A stretch of DNA of 64,000 bases from Bacteroidota bacterium (GCA_021779195.1 JAJYBB010000011.1:1-64000), one strand, 5' to 3'; positions 26,474-36,265 are shown, counted from the stretch's first letter. Made by a program: numbers and translations. The notes: generated by a model from the sequence alone, not told the origin.

Positions 26474-27568
26474 TTATTTCCAGTTTGATGGTTTGAATAA
26501 GATACCTGAAATGCCTACAAATACAATATAAAAGGGATAGATTAGAGATAAAGCCATTGATTCAATCAATATGTTTTTTAAATGGAAAAATTTTCGCACC
26601 TGATTTAAAAACGAAATATCAATACTGAATTTCAGTATAAAATAGATGCCTAAAATATTGCCGTACTTTCCATCAATAATAGATAGCACACCTAAAGCCA
26701 ATTCTGCCAAAGCCGTACAGAAAACAATGAATGTAACTGCAATTAATTGTTTATCAGTGTATGATGAGGATTTTGCTGCCCAACGATGACGTTGATGTAT
26801 AAATTGACGCAGCGAAGTTGCCGGATGGGTGGTAACCAAAGCGGCTTCCGATTTTAAGAATCGAATGGTTCCATGTCGTTTCTTTACACTTTCCAACAGA
26901 AAAATATCATCCCCTGAGAGTTCTTCTTCGTGTAAATCGATATGGCTTTTGTCCCATGTTCGACGGGTAAAAGCCAGATTTGCGCCATTACACAATATAG
27001 GCATATTATTGCCCGCTGCTCCGGCTCCAGATGCAATTAGACTCATAAATTCTAAGGCTTGTAGTCGCAACCATAAATTGTGTGTTTTTCTCATGTTTAC
27101 CGGGCCGATTAATAAATCAAACGGAAATTTTATCTGAAACTTTACGATTGTCTCTAACCAGCGATTTGTCGGTACTGTATCGGCATCCAGCATGATTATC
27201 AAGTCGGCTTTAGAAGCCTGAATCCCTTCTTTGATTGCGTTTTTTTTGCCGTAACCGGTGGCATTGATAAGTTTAGCCATTGGTAATGATGATATAAATT
27301 TCATGGCTATCGATTGAGTGGCATCGGTTGAATGGTCGTTTACAACAATTAATTCAAAATATTGATGACTTTGTTGAGTCAAAGTCAAAAAAATTTGTTC
27401 AAGGTTATTCTCTTCATTTCGACAAGGAACAATTACCGAAACAAGTGTATTTATAGTTTTATTCTCAGCAGGTTCAAATTGATCAATCTTTTGCCAACCC
27501 AACCTAAACACCGTCACCATAGCAAAATAAAAGCATAATATACTAGCTGCAATTATTATCAGAACCAT
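26474..27568 (-). CDS. Membrane glycosyltransferase, family 2
   Basis: About 364 residues, with an N-terminal transmembrane helix and a GT-A catalytic domain (VSVIVPCRNEENNLEQIF, then the DxD in MLDADTVPTNRWLE). The acceptor-side motifs are EELSGDD and QRHRWAAKS, and two or three C-terminal helices follow. This layout suits processive or membrane-lipid glycosyl transfer in envelope polysaccharide synthesis. The ATG at 27568 was preferred to the TTG at 27589. The convergent neighbour is the Rieske-like gene. Substrate unknown. Confidence 0.88.
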   Translation of the reverse strand: MVLIIIAASILCFYFAMVTVFRLGWQKIDQFEPAENKTINTLVSVIVPCRNEENNLEQIFLTLTQQSHQYFELIVVNDHSTDATQSIAMKFISSLPMAKLINATGYGKKNAIKEGIQASKADLIIMLDADTVPTNRWLETIVKFQIKFPFDLLIGPVNMRKTHNLWLRLQALEFMSLIASGAGAAGNNMPILCNGANLAFTRRTWDKSHIDLHEEELSGDDIFLLESVKKRHGTIRFLKSEAALVTTHPATSLRQFIHQRHRWAAKSSSYTDKQLIAVTFIVFCTALAELALGVLSIIDGKYGNILGIYFILKFSIDISFLNQVRKFFHLKNILIESMALSLIYPFYIVFVGISGILFKPSNWK

Positions 27569-27633
27569 TTGAAAATAATAAAAAGTCAAACAATTATTTT
27601 TTTAAATTTGCAAAATAAACTTGTGATTGAAGA

Positions 27634-28911
27634 TTAAAACAAATAATTTAAACCGACATAAAATCCCGAATTGCCATCCTGAGGATTAAATGCCTTTCCA
27701 AAATCGGCAGAAATAACGAAATTCTCATTCCAACCTATTTTTAAACCTATGCCGGCAGACGAATGGAATTTTCCGCTTTGATAATTGGAAAAATACTGTG
27801 ACTTTTCAGCAGGAGAAACCTGGCTTAAATCCATTTCTACGGGTTTTAAAATAATTCCAGAATCAAAAAACACATTCGTTCCCAAATAAAAATTTTGTTT
27901 CAACCATTCGAAATGAAAGAATTTATATCGAAATTCAAAATTTCCAAATCCAACCGCATCGCCAATCACCCGGTTTCGCAAAATACCGCGAAGTGTAACT
28001 TTTCCGCCCAACCCTTGATTTGTAGCTGCAATTAAATAACTTGTAATCAGTAGCGGTTCTGCATAATAAGGAACATGTTGGTTGCCGAGAGTAGTTTGAT
28101 AATCTAACCGGTATGCGAAATTCAGATCTTTTGCCAATGTGAAATATTGTCGATGAATGATGGAGAGCTTAGTGTTTGGAAATTGTTGATTTAAAAATTT
28201 TGGTGCAGATTGAATCACAGCTTCGGTAAAAATGCCTTTATTTGGACAAGCCAGTTCATCTCGCGAATCGTATTTTAAACCTAATTTCAAATAATGTATA
28301 TTGCCCCCGGAGGCTTCAGCAGGACTAATAATTCCCCATGATTTGTATTTTTCAAACAAGGTTGGTCCTGTTTTCGTGATTCCCAGTTTTGTGTTATTGA
28401 CCGTATCCATAGCAAAATTGTAGAATGCGTAACCGGCAACCCAACCTAATTTCGATAAACCGAAATAGCCTTGAAAATCAACTTTTACCTGAAACATATC
28501 CTTTTCGTTTTTATAAAAAATACGGTTCGAACTTTTTACTAAAGCCGGATTGTAACGACTTTCATAACCATTAAAACCATAAAAGTCGGACATTAAATCG
28601 GTAACATAGCTCACATCGACGGTAGTTCGAACTTTAGGTATAAGATGCTCGGAGTCGTAACGAATCCGGGCTATGGTTGTTCCTTTGGTGTACGTTGAAA
28701 GTTCGAGATACAAAGAATGGTTATAATTTGGGAAGTTTTTTCCATTGCCATAATCATAAAGATTTACCAATCCTCCGTATTGGAATCCCAAATCAGAGTC
28801 GTATGAAATAGCTGGCAATGCACCAAATCCGAAACCTTTTTTAATTTTCTTTTGTGTGAGTGCTGGCAGAGTCAATAAACATAAACTCAAAGCAAGTATT
28901 GTTCTTTTCAT
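27634..28911 (-). CDS. BamA/TamA-type outer-membrane barrel without POTRA domains
   Basis: About 425 residues. A signal peptide ends near ALTQ, and the mature protein is nearly all beta strands, including the surface-antigen features YLKLGLKYDSRDELACPNKGIF and LGGKVTLRGILRNRVIGD (a VRGY-like LRGI motif in loop 6). No POTRA repeats are present, unlike BamA itself. The start at 28911 is fixed because a TACCTTTG -7 box covers the longer start. It is probably an outer-membrane transporter or insertase-like barrel. Confidence 0.8.
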   Translation of the reverse strand: MKRTILALSLCLLTLPALTQKKIKKGFGFGALPAISYDSDLGFQYGGLVNLYDYGNGKNFPNYNHSLYLELSTYTKGTTIARIRYDSEHLIPKVRTTVDVSYVTDLMSDFYGFNGYESRYNPALVKSSNRIFYKNEKDMFQVKVDFQGYFGLSKLGWVAGYAFYNFAMDTVNNTKLGITKTGPTLFEKYKSWGIISPAEASGGNIHYLKLGLKYDSRDELACPNKGIFTEAVIQSAPKFLNQQFPNTKLSIIHRQYFTLAKDLNFAYRLDYQTTLGNQHVPYYAEPLLITSYLIAATNQGLGGKVTLRGILRNRVIGDAVGFGNFEFRYKFFHFEWLKQNFYLGTNVFFDSGIILKPVEMDLSQVSPAEKSQYFSNYQSGKFHSSAGIGLKIGWNENFVISADFGKAFNPQDGNSGFYVGLNYLF

Positions 28912-28932
28912 GATATCTGAGATTGTCGGCTT

Positions 28933-28940
28933 CAAAGGTA
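28933..28940 (-). promoter_or_regulatory. -7 box for the BamA-like barrel gene
   Basis: The minus strand reads TACCTTTG, fitting TAnnTTTG, 21 bases before the ATG at 28911 and overlapping the alternative start at 28935. Confidence 0.55.
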
Positions 28941-28993
28941 TAAAAAAAGTTTATAACAACTGCTATTTCTTATTTTTAGTTGCAAAGTTAAAT

Positions 28994-29028
28994 AAAAAAT
29001 GGCTGTCATTTATTTTGAATGACAGCCA
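28994..29028 (-). terminator. Intrinsic terminator of the aldolase gene
   Basis: On the minus strand a perfect 11-bp stem TGGCTGTCATT/AATGACAGCCA with a seven-base loop is followed by TTTTTT. It lies 28 bases after the aldolase stop. Confidence 0.92.
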
Positions 29029-29055
29029 CTTGAAAAAAATATGTTGTTAAAGAGA

Positions 29056-30048
29056 TCAGGCTTTCCCTGCACTACCTAACACATTTACAGTTTTGTGTGC
29101 ATACAGTTTTTTCAGTTCATCGCGGGCAGGACCGAGGTATTTGCGTGGATCAAATTCACCTGGTTTGGTAGCAAAGACTTCGCGAACAGCAGCTGTCATG
29201 GCCAGACGACCATCAGAATCGATGTTGATTTTGCAAACAGCCGAAGAAGCAGCACGACGTAATTGATCTTCGGGTATACCGATTGAATCCTTCAATGCAC
29301 CGCCAAATTTGTTGATGGTTGCAACGTATTCTTGTGGAACAGAAGAAGAACCGTGTAAAACGATAGGAAATCCGGGTATTTGTTTTTCGATTTCTTCGAG
29401 GATATCAAAACGCAATGGAGGTGGAATTAAAATACCATTCTCATCACGGGTGCATTGTGCAGGTGTAAACTTATTTGCTCCATGTGATGTGCCAATTGAA
29501 ATTGCCAAGGAGTCAACTCCCGTGCGAGAAACAAAATCAATAACTTCTTCAGGGCGGGTATACGTATGATGTTCTGCAACTACTTCGTCTTCAACTCCAG
29601 CTAAAACTCCTAATTCGCCTTCTACGCTAACATCAAAAGAATGAGCATATTCAACTACTTTTTTTGTGAGCGCAATATTCTCTTCGTAAGGAAGATGTGA
29701 ACCGTCAATCATAACAGAAGAAAACCCAGAATCAATACAACTTTTACAGAGTTCAAAGCTATCGCCATGATCTAAGTGTAACACTATGGGAATGTTCAGA
29801 CCTAACTCTTTGGCATATTCAACAGCACCTTGAGCCATATAGCGAAGTAATGTTTGGTTGGCATATTTTCGTGCACCGCTTGAAACCTGCAAAATCACTG
29901 GAGATTTGGTTTCCACACAAGCCGAAACAATAGCTTGTAATTGTTCCATGTTATTGAAATTGAAAGCAGGAATAGCATATTTGCCATCGATAGCTTTTTT
30001 GAATAAGTCTTTGGTATTGACCAATCCAAGTTCTTTGTAATGTACCAT
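29056..30048 (-). CDS. fba: Class II fructose-bisphosphate aldolase
   Basis: This 330-residue zinc aldolase has the class II signatures IPAFNFNNMEQLQAIV, VLHLDHGDSFELCKSCID, SVMIDGSHLPYEENI, EGELGVLAG and VLHGSSSVP. It interconverts fructose 1,6-bisphosphate with dihydroxyacetone phosphate and glyceraldehyde 3-phosphate. The longer form of about 330 residues is standard in Bacteroidota. Monocistronic: its own -7 box (30090-30083) and a strong terminator are visible. Confidence 0.97.
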   Translation of the reverse strand: MVHYKELGLVNTKDLFKKAIDGKYAIPAFNFNNMEQLQAIVSACVETKSPVILQVSSGARKYANQTLLRYMAQGAVEYAKELGLNIPIVLHLDHGDSFELCKSCIDSGFSSVMIDGSHLPYEENIALTKKVVEYAHSFDVSVEGELGVLAGVEDEVVAEHHTYTRPEEVIDFVSRTGVDSLAISIGTSHGANKFTPAQCTRDENGILIPPPLRFDILEEIEKQIPGFPIVLHGSSSVPQEYVATINKFGGALKDSIGIPEDQLRRAASSAVCKINIDSDGRLAMTAAVREVFATKPGEFDPRKYLGPARDELKKLYAHKTVNVLGSAGKA

Positions 30049-30082
30049 TTTCTTTGTATTTTAAAGTTTGATAATTTGACTG

Positions 30083-30090
30083 CAAAAGTA
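30083..30090 (-). promoter_or_regulatory. -7 box for the aldolase gene
   Basis: The minus strand reads TACTTTTG, matching TAnnTTTG, 34 bases before the aldolase ATG. Confidence 0.6.
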
Positions 30091-30364
30091 GTGATTTTTT
30101 GTTGAAAATGAAAGAAATGAACGGCATAAGAAATGAATTTATTAGAGATTCAAAATTATTCATAGACAATTATTTAGAAGCAAATTAATGATTAAATTTT
30201 TAGGAATAGAACTATTGCCGAGAAACAAATCATATTTGAAATTATATATCTAGTTCATTTAAAGCATATTATCAAAATAGATAGTACTAATATCAAAAAT
30301 TACATTCATTTACAAGAAGTAATGTTTTTATTTGCACAATAATCCTTAAAGAATCTAATCTGAA

Positions 30365-30484
30365 ATGAAAATGAAAATCAAACTAAAAGCAAAATCCTTC
30401 CATTTAGTCTTTCCGACAAATACGCCACTCACTTATTTTGTCTTTGTAAACGTAAATAGAAAACTTGAACAAATTAAGATTTAA
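30365..30484 (+). CDS. Possible 39-residue small ORF upstream of SusC
   Basis: An ATG-started frame of 39 codons encodes a basic N-terminus (MKMKIKLKAKSFHLVFP) and ends 158 bases before the SusC start. No homology is recognised, no ribosome binding site is evident, and such frames arise by chance in AT-rich DNA. It is listed only as a candidate leader or small protein. Confidence 0.2.
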   Translation: MKMKIKLKAKSFHLVFPTNTPLTYFVFVNVNRKLEQIKI

Positions 30485-30520
30485 TGTTAATCTTGAATTG
30501 ATTCAACAGCCTCCATGCGT

Positions 30521-30535
30521 TTGCATATTATGCAA
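30521..30535. promoter_or_regulatory. Dyad upstream of the SusC/SusD pair
   Basis: TTGCAT and ATGCAA arms flank a 3-base ATT spacer, 108 bases before the SusC start codon. This is a possible operator for a dimeric regulator; no regulator gene is adjacent. Confidence 0.3.
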
Positions 30536-30642
30536 GCTTAAGTTTGCTAATTAATAAAGAATTTATCGTTTTGATTAAAATGTTTATTAATCTTACTGCC
30601 AAAAATACAATCAATTATTTATGAATTCTAAAATCAAATTAC

Positions 30643-33600
30643 ATGAAAAACAAAATCAAAAATCATTCGAAAAATGACAGACATTACTTAATGAGAGTAA
30701 TCTGTACAATTATGTTGGGGATGAGTATGCAATTCATAGTTGCACAATCGCTCTCCATAAAAGGGAAAGTTATCGATTCCCAAGGATTTACTTTGCCGGG
30801 TGTATCCGTAGCTGTTCAAGGAACAGAGATCCGTACCATAACCGATGCGGATGGTATTTTTAGAATTTCAGCACCTTCATCGAAATCTATCCTTATTTTT
30901 ACTTTTGTAGGAATGGAATCTAAAAAGGAAATAGTTGGGGAAAATTTGAATCCAACAATAACACTTAGAGAATCGGCAGTAAGTTTAAATGAAGTTGTTT
31001 CAATAGGATATGGCAGTGTTAAAAAAAGCTCTTTAACAGGTGCAATATCTAAAGTTACTGCGGATAAATTGGATGAGCGCCCTATCGCACGCGTTGAAAC
31101 AGCTTTACAAGGCACCTTGCCAGGAGTAGAGGTTCGAAATACTACTGGACAGCCCGGACAAGACATTCAAATTAGAGTGCGTGGCGCAGCATCGATTAAT
31201 GCCAATTCTGATCCCTTATACGTGGTAGATGGTGCGCCGGTACCTACTTTATCCGGAATAAATCCAGCTGACATTGAGACATTTGAAGTCTTGAAAGATG
31301 CTGCTTCGACTGCAATTTATGGATCAAGAGGCTCAAATGGAGTCATTATCATTACAACGAAATCAGGAAAAATGGGAAAAATCGAGAAGCCCATAATTTC
31401 TTTCAATGCAAATTACGGTACTCAAACGCTTGAAAAGAAAATGGATTTGCTTAGCGCAAAAGAATGGATTGATTTCCGGATAAAGTATAATGATGCGAAT
31501 TATTTAGCGCTGGCTACATCCAAAGGAATTACTAATGCTTCAATAAGTGATCCAAATTCTTTAAGAATGACAAATATAGGTGGAACAATGTCAGCTCCCA
31601 ATTACAACGTTATTCTTGACAATCGGTGGTTTAATGTGGTCAATCCTGGTTCACATACTTACACCTCTACCGCAGATCAGCTAAGCCTGCTTGACTGGCA
31701 AGACAATTTTTTCAGAACTGCGCCCACACAGGAATATAATGTTAACGTTCAAGGAGGAACTGAAAATTCAAGCTACATGTTTTCGGGTGGATATTTTAAT
31801 CAGGAAGGAATTGCAACCGGAACTGGATATAGCAGAATGAGTATTCGTGCCAATATCGAAACTAAAATTAAAAAATGGTTAACAGCTGGACTCATTATTG
31901 CCCCATCATATTCAACAACATTAGGTGGTGGATTAGCTGATGGGAAAGATTCAAAAACACATCAAACACTTTCATCAACGCCTATTTCCGATCCTGGAGT
32001 GGGTTATTTAACTAATGTACAGCCAAATACGCGATATTTGTGGGCGGGATCAGCTTCAAGTCCCACATTTTATATGCAAACAAACTTAAATCGTTCAAAC
32101 ACTTTATTGTTAAATGCCACTTCATTTGTCCGAATTGAACCATTAAAAGGCTTAAAAATTCAAGCTACTGCTTCGACAAATGTTAGAAATACGAATGGAG
32201 AAAGTTATGTCTACTCATCAACGGGCGGTTCGTGGGCTTCTGGAGAAGGTGTGAATTCATCTGGAGGACACTCAACAAGTACCAGTATGGACAATAATCT
32301 TTTTCAAACCGTTGCAAATTACGACAATTCTTTTGGCAAACATACTATTGGAGCTATGCTTGGTTTTTCAGTTGAGGAAAGTAGTGTGGGATATACCACT
32401 AATCAAACATTCAACAAACCGTTTCCAAACGATGCTTTACCTGAATCCTTTGACGGGTCAGTAATTGCTGTTGGCACCGATGTAGTTACCAAACTTACGC
32501 CCAATATACTTGAGTCTTATTTCGGTCGTATTCAATATGATTATGACGGACGTTATTTTATTTCGGCAAGTGTACGTCGAGATGGAGGATCCGTATTTGG
32601 CATGAATAATAAATGGGGAACTTTCCCTGCTATTTCAGGGGCTTGGAAAATTTCTGACGAATCATTTTTTCAAAACTTAAAGATTGATGCCATTAATTCG
32701 TTAAAACTTAGAGCCAGTTATGGTATGACTGGAAACAACGCTATCAGTCAAACGGCATCTTATGCTTTGCTTTCAGCGATAACTTACGCAGGGCAAGCTG
32801 GTTATAAGATTAGTACAGCCGGCAATCCAAACTTAGGTTGGGAAACAGCAAATAGTACCGATTTAGCTTTTGATTTAGGACTGTTTCGAAATCGTGTTCA
32901 ACTGTCAGTAGATTACTATACAAAAGTAACCTCAAATTTATTATATCAAGTTCCTGTACTTGGAGCCACAGGGTTTACCATTCAGTGGGATAATTTAGGA
33001 GATATTAATAATAAAGGGTTTGAAATTGAGTTGGATACCAAAAACTTAACCGGAGCATTCAAATGGAGTACTAACTTCAATTTGGGATATAATGAAAATA
33101 CAGTAAAACGACTTGGAATAGCTAATACGCCTGTATATTCTGGTTTCGATGGAACAAATGTTTCAAACGTTTTGCAGGTTGGATTGCCAATGAATACATT
33201 TTACATGTATCAAGCAATTGGAGTTTGGAAGACACAAGCCGAAATTGATGCCTATGCTGCTTCACACAAAGGCGTTGCACCTACATTTAACGGCACCACT
33301 TTTAAACCAGGAGATATTATGTACAAAGATGTAAATGGCGATGGGGTCATAACTACAGCCGACAAAACATACTTAGGCTCACCAACTCCTAATTTTACGT
33401 ATGGTATGACAAATAATTTTGAGTATAATAATTTTGATTTATCCATACTAATCACTGCCCAATCTGGAGGTAAAATTCTAGGTATCATTGGACGTGCAAT
33501 TGATAGGCCGGGTATGGGAGCTACAAGCAATGTTACCGGAAACTGGCGGAATGCTTGGTGGTCTGAATCTAATCAGGGAGATGGAAAAACACCGTATATT

Positions 33601-33903
33601 TTAAGCTCTACAACCGGAACCACTATTGATTCACGGTGGTTATATTCATCAGATTATCTCCGAATTAAAAACGTTTCATTCGGTTATCGGTTACCTGCTT
33701 TACCACAAATTTATAATTCTGCACGAATATATGTTTCAGTAGAAAATTTAGCTATTTTTGATTCATATAAAGAAGGATATTCTCCTGAAGCTGCTAATTC
33801 CGGTTCTTCAAGCGCTCCTGGTGGAGGTAATTCTTTAGGTATTGATTATGGTGGCTATCCTACGTCAAGAGTTTTCTCGATGGGAATAAACGTAACATTC
33901 TAA
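30643..33903 (+). CDS. SusC/RagA-family TonB-dependent outer-membrane transporter
   Basis: This 1086-residue protein has a signal peptide (to about FIVAQ), a carboxypeptidase-D-like domain (SIKGKVIDSQGFTLPGVSVAVQGT), a TonB plug (NEVVSIGYGSVKKSSLTGAISKV, GAASINANSDPLYVVDGAPVP, LKDAASTAIYGSRGSNGVI) and a 22-strand barrel ending GINVTF. With its SusD partner 20 bases downstream it imports glycans or peptides too large for porins. The pair is followed by a terminator and has no adjacent hydrolases, so the substrate is unknown. Confidence 0.96.
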   Translation: MKNKIKNHSKNDRHYLMRVICTIMLGMSMQFIVAQSLSIKGKVIDSQGFTLPGVSVAVQGTEIRTITDADGIFRISAPSSKSILIFTFVGMESKKEIVGENLNPTITLRESAVSLNEVVSIGYGSVKKSSLTGAISKVTADKLDERPIARVETALQGTLPGVEVRNTTGQPGQDIQIRVRGAASINANSDPLYVVDGAPVPTLSGINPADIETFEVLKDAASTAIYGSRGSNGVIIITTKSGKMGKIEKPIISFNANYGTQTLEKKMDLLSAKEWIDFRIKYNDANYLALATSKGITNASISDPNSLRMTNIGGTMSAPNYNVILDNRWFNVVNPGSHTYTSTADQLSLLDWQDNFFRTAPTQEYNVNVQGGTENSSYMFSGGYFNQEGIATGTGYSRMSIRANIETKIKKWLTAGLIIAPSYSTTLGGGLADGKDSKTHQTLSSTPISDPGVGYLTNVQPNTRYLWAGSASSPTFYMQTNLNRSNTLLLNATSFVRIEPLKGLKIQATASTNVRNTNGESYVYSSTGGSWASGEGVNSSGGHSTSTSMDNNLFQTVANYDNSFGKHTIGAMLGFSVEESSVGYTTNQTFNKPFPNDALPESFDGSVIAVGTDVVTKLTPNILESYFGRIQYDYDGRYFISASVRRDGGSVFGMNNKWGTFPAISGAWKISDESFFQNLKIDAINSLKLRASYGMTGNNAISQTASYALLSAITYAGQAGYKISTAGNPNLGWETANSTDLAFDLGLFRNRVQLSVDYYTKVTSNLLYQVPVLGATGFTIQWDNLGDINNKGFEIELDTKNLTGAFKWSTNFNLGYNENTVKRLGIANTPVYSGFDGTNVSNVLQVGLPMNTFYMYQAIGVWKTQAEIDAYAASHKGVAPTFNGTTFKPGDIMYKDVNGDGVITTADKTYLGSPTPNFTYGMTNNFEYNNFDLSILITAQSGGKILGIIGRAIDRPGMGATSNVTGNWRNAWWSESNQGDGKTPYILSSTTGTTIDSRWLYSSDYLRIKNVSFGYRLPALPQIYNSARIYVSVENLAIFDSYKEGYSPEAANSGSSSAPGGGNSLGIDYGGYPTSRVFSMGINVTF

Positions 33904-33923
33904 CTTTATATAAATAATACAAT

Positions 33924-35582
33924 ATGAAATACTTAAATAAAATAAAGAGGCTTTCCTTGTTAACAGGAATTATTTTACTAACTTCTTGCAGTAATGATTT
34001 TTTGAATGTATCTCCAAATAATCAACTTCAAGTAGACAACTCTTATAAAACTCCAAAACAAGCCGAACAAGCCATAGTTGGTATATATTCAAACTTACGA
34101 CCACTTTCAAACGATGAATTTCTCTATCTTTCTGAGGTTCGTTCAGATAATGCTTGGGTAAATCCTAAAACCGATGGATTACGTGAATATTCTGAAATCG
34201 GCACATTCAGAGCTGGTAGTGATATTACTACTTTCAACGCCGTTTGGAACGAATGGTATAAAGTAATTTTAGATGCCAATACTGCATTGGATAAAATTCC
34301 TAACATTACTTTCACTTCCGATGCAATAAAAAATCAATTTCTCGGAGAAGCATATTTTTTAAGAGGATGGGCTTATTTTGAATTAGTACGACTTTTCGGT
34401 AATATTCCTATTATTGATAAACCAATGAGTGCCGAGCAGGTTAAAAAAGTTAAGCAGTCAAATGCTGTCACGGTCTACAAAAATATAATTATCCCTGATA
34501 TGTCAAAAGCAGAATTATTGCTGCCGGTAAGTACAAACATGAAAACCGCTGATGGAGCATCAGCCACTACCTTTGGAAGGGCTGATCAAATAGCAGCAAA
34601 AGCCATGCTTGGAAGAATATATCTGACAATGTCAGGCTTCCCTGTCAATGATCCTACTGCTCAAGATAGTGCTGAAGTGAAATTAAAAGGAGTAATTGAC
34701 TATTCGTCAGCTAATGGAAATAAATATTGGGCACCCGATTCTACTGAATGGAAAAAACAATGGATTTCTGAAAATAATAATAAGTATTCAATTTTTGCTA
34801 TTCAATATCGTTCTGGTGGTACCGGAAATATGGCAATATTTAATTTCTCTCCCGCATTGCCACCCACTTATACAACATTAAGAATTTTTGGCAATCAAAT
34901 TTATATTAATAAATCTTTGATGTACACTATGTCTCAATTAAATAGTGCAGGTAAACCCGATTCACGGATTTATAATTCTACTATTTTGACTGGATATGCG
35001 GCTGAAAAAAACTGGCCTGTATATTCTAATTTAACGGATGCTCTTACCCTTCCTGATGGTACAGTAGCTAACAGTGTTTATACAAATACGATGTATTATA
35101 AATATACAAACTCACTTCGAAAAAGAGCAGCTTTAGGGTATACAACCAATATAGAGACTGGAATGAAAGACTATAACGACTGGCCTGTAAACTACCCTGT
35201 TATCAGAATAGAAGATGTAGAGCTAATGTATGCCGAGGTATTACTAAACAAATATGGTAATGTAATCAATGCAATTAATATCGTTAATAAAATTAGAGTG
35301 AGAGCTGGCTCTGATCCGTATTCTACTTCACTAAGTGTAAGTGATGCCATGGTAGCAGTTAGATTGGAACGTCAAATAGAGCTTTGCGGCGAAGGAGTCA
35401 GGTGGTTTGATTTAGTTCGTTGGAATACTTGGAAAAAAGCAATTACCGACAAATTTGTGAGCTACAACACGACTGATGTTGATGTGAGCAATATTAAAGA
35501 CGGAAGATATTTATATCCGATTCCACTTAATCAAATGCAAGCTGAACCAGGATTATATGTTCAAAATCCTGATTATTATTAA
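33924..35582 (+). CDS. SusD/RagB-family nutrient-binding lipoprotein
   Basis: This 552-residue lipoprotein has lipobox LTSC and the SusD TPR-based fold. Typical segments are FLNVSPNNQLQVDNSYKT, ANTALDKIPNI, AYFLRGWAYFELVRLFGNIPII and, near the end, RLERQIELCGEGVRWFDLVRW followed by LYPIPLNQMQ. It forms the lid over the SusC barrel encoded just upstream. A perfect terminator follows directly, closing a two-gene unit. Confidence 0.96.
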   Translation: MKYLNKIKRLSLLTGIILLTSCSNDFLNVSPNNQLQVDNSYKTPKQAEQAIVGIYSNLRPLSNDEFLYLSEVRSDNAWVNPKTDGLREYSEIGTFRAGSDITTFNAVWNEWYKVILDANTALDKIPNITFTSDAIKNQFLGEAYFLRGWAYFELVRLFGNIPIIDKPMSAEQVKKVKQSNAVTVYKNIIIPDMSKAELLLPVSTNMKTADGASATTFGRADQIAAKAMLGRIYLTMSGFPVNDPTAQDSAEVKLKGVIDYSSANGNKYWAPDSTEWKKQWISENNNKYSIFAIQYRSGGTGNMAIFNFSPALPPTYTTLRIFGNQIYINKSLMYTMSQLNSAGKPDSRIYNSTILTGYAAEKNWPVYSNLTDALTLPDGTVANSVYTNTMYYKYTNSLRKRAALGYTTNIETGMKDYNDWPVNYPVIRIEDVELMYAEVLLNKYGNVINAINIVNKIRVRAGSDPYSTSLSVSDAMVAVRLERQIELCGEGVRWFDLVRWNTWKKAITDKFVSYNTTDVDVSNIKDGRYLYPIPLNQMQAEPGLYVQNPDYY

Positions 35583-35584
35583 AC

Positions 35585-35618
35585 AAAAAAGACCCGATTG
35601 TTAAATCGGGTCTTTTTT
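35585..35618 (+). terminator. Intrinsic terminator of the SusC/SusD unit
   Basis: A perfect 11-bp stem AAGACCCGATT/AATCGGGTCTT with a GTTA loop is followed by six T. Confidence 0.95.
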
Positions 35619-35749
35619 GTTTAATAATTCTACTTTAAATTTTTTTTGCTGCTCTTGAAGCTTCGATAATAAAGTGTTTATTCAAACAAATTATCTTCAT
35701 TACATCTAATGGATTTAGTGAAAATTCAAGAAACTTGATAGGTTTTTTA

Positions 35750-35851
35750 ACCGCAGCGCCCTTTTTTCAGATTACTACCGGGACTGATGTTTCCTGTCAT
35801 CTCGGTGCATTTGGGATTTCGCGTACTGTCGGCGTGCAGCTAAGATTGGCA
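35750..35851. ncRNA. Candidate structured RNA or relic (GC-rich island)
   Basis: Base composition contrasts with the flanks. Internal pairing is possible, for example CCGG with TCGG around GATG/CATC with an eight-base loop near 35778-35806. I could not match it to RNase P, SRP RNA, tmRNA or tRNA, and 6S RNA cannot be judged without a covariance model. Strand is undetermined. Confidence 0.3.
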
Positions 35852-35853
35852 CA

Positions 35854-35891
35854 TAAAAAAAGCGTGAGCCTTTTCACAAAGACTCACGCTT
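35854..35891 (-). terminator. Minus-strand terminator-like hairpin without an upstream gene
   Basis: Arms AAGCGTGAG and CTCACGCTT (nine bp, with further CTTT/AAAG pairing inside) are followed on the minus strand by seven T. No minus-strand gene lies before it for thousands of bases, so it could end an unannotated small RNA from 35892-36290, or simply be a bidirectional hairpin. Confidence 0.5.
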
Positions 35892-36257
35892 AAATAGGTA
35901 TTAGTTTTTTAAGGTATAAAAAAGATTGTGTTGTTTAGTTAACCGTGGCAAAATAACGAGTATTTTTTTATTGCTACAAGTCAAAAAATATGTTTTACAA
36001 CCTATTTTTCAGTTAATTCAATTACTAATTAAAATAAGATAAACTCATTTTGATCACATATCGTTGATATTTAATTACATATAATCGTTCAGGCAAATGC
36101 CATTCGTTTCGGAGAAAATAAAAAAATAAAAAAATAATTTTGCTGTAAAAAAATCAATTAGATTTATCAATCACTTTTCAAGTGATTCAATCTTATTTTT
36201 GAACCCAAAACATTGGCTCTAAAATTTTGAAGATTTTTTTTTACGTGAATTTTGAAC

Positions 36258-36265
36258 TAATTTTG
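36258..36265 (+). promoter_or_regulatory. -7 box for the DUF5020 gene
   Basis: TAATTTTG fits TAnnTTTG and ends 25 bases before the ATG. No clear -33 at standard spacing. Confidence 0.45.

Larger units (their letters stand above)
30091..30642. other. Intergenic region upstream of the SusC/SusD pair
   Basis: About 550 bases without a recognised gene. It holds a small 39-codon open frame (30365-30484) and the dyad TTGCATATTATGCAA at 30521-30535. The promoter of the SusC/SusD pair must lie here, but no clean -33/-7 pair stands out. Confidence 0.55.

Noticed and set aside
35750..35851. RNase P, SRP RNA, tmRNA or tRNA in the GC-rich island
   Set aside because: None of their conserved cores is present; 6S RNA was considered but cannot be judged without a covariance model.
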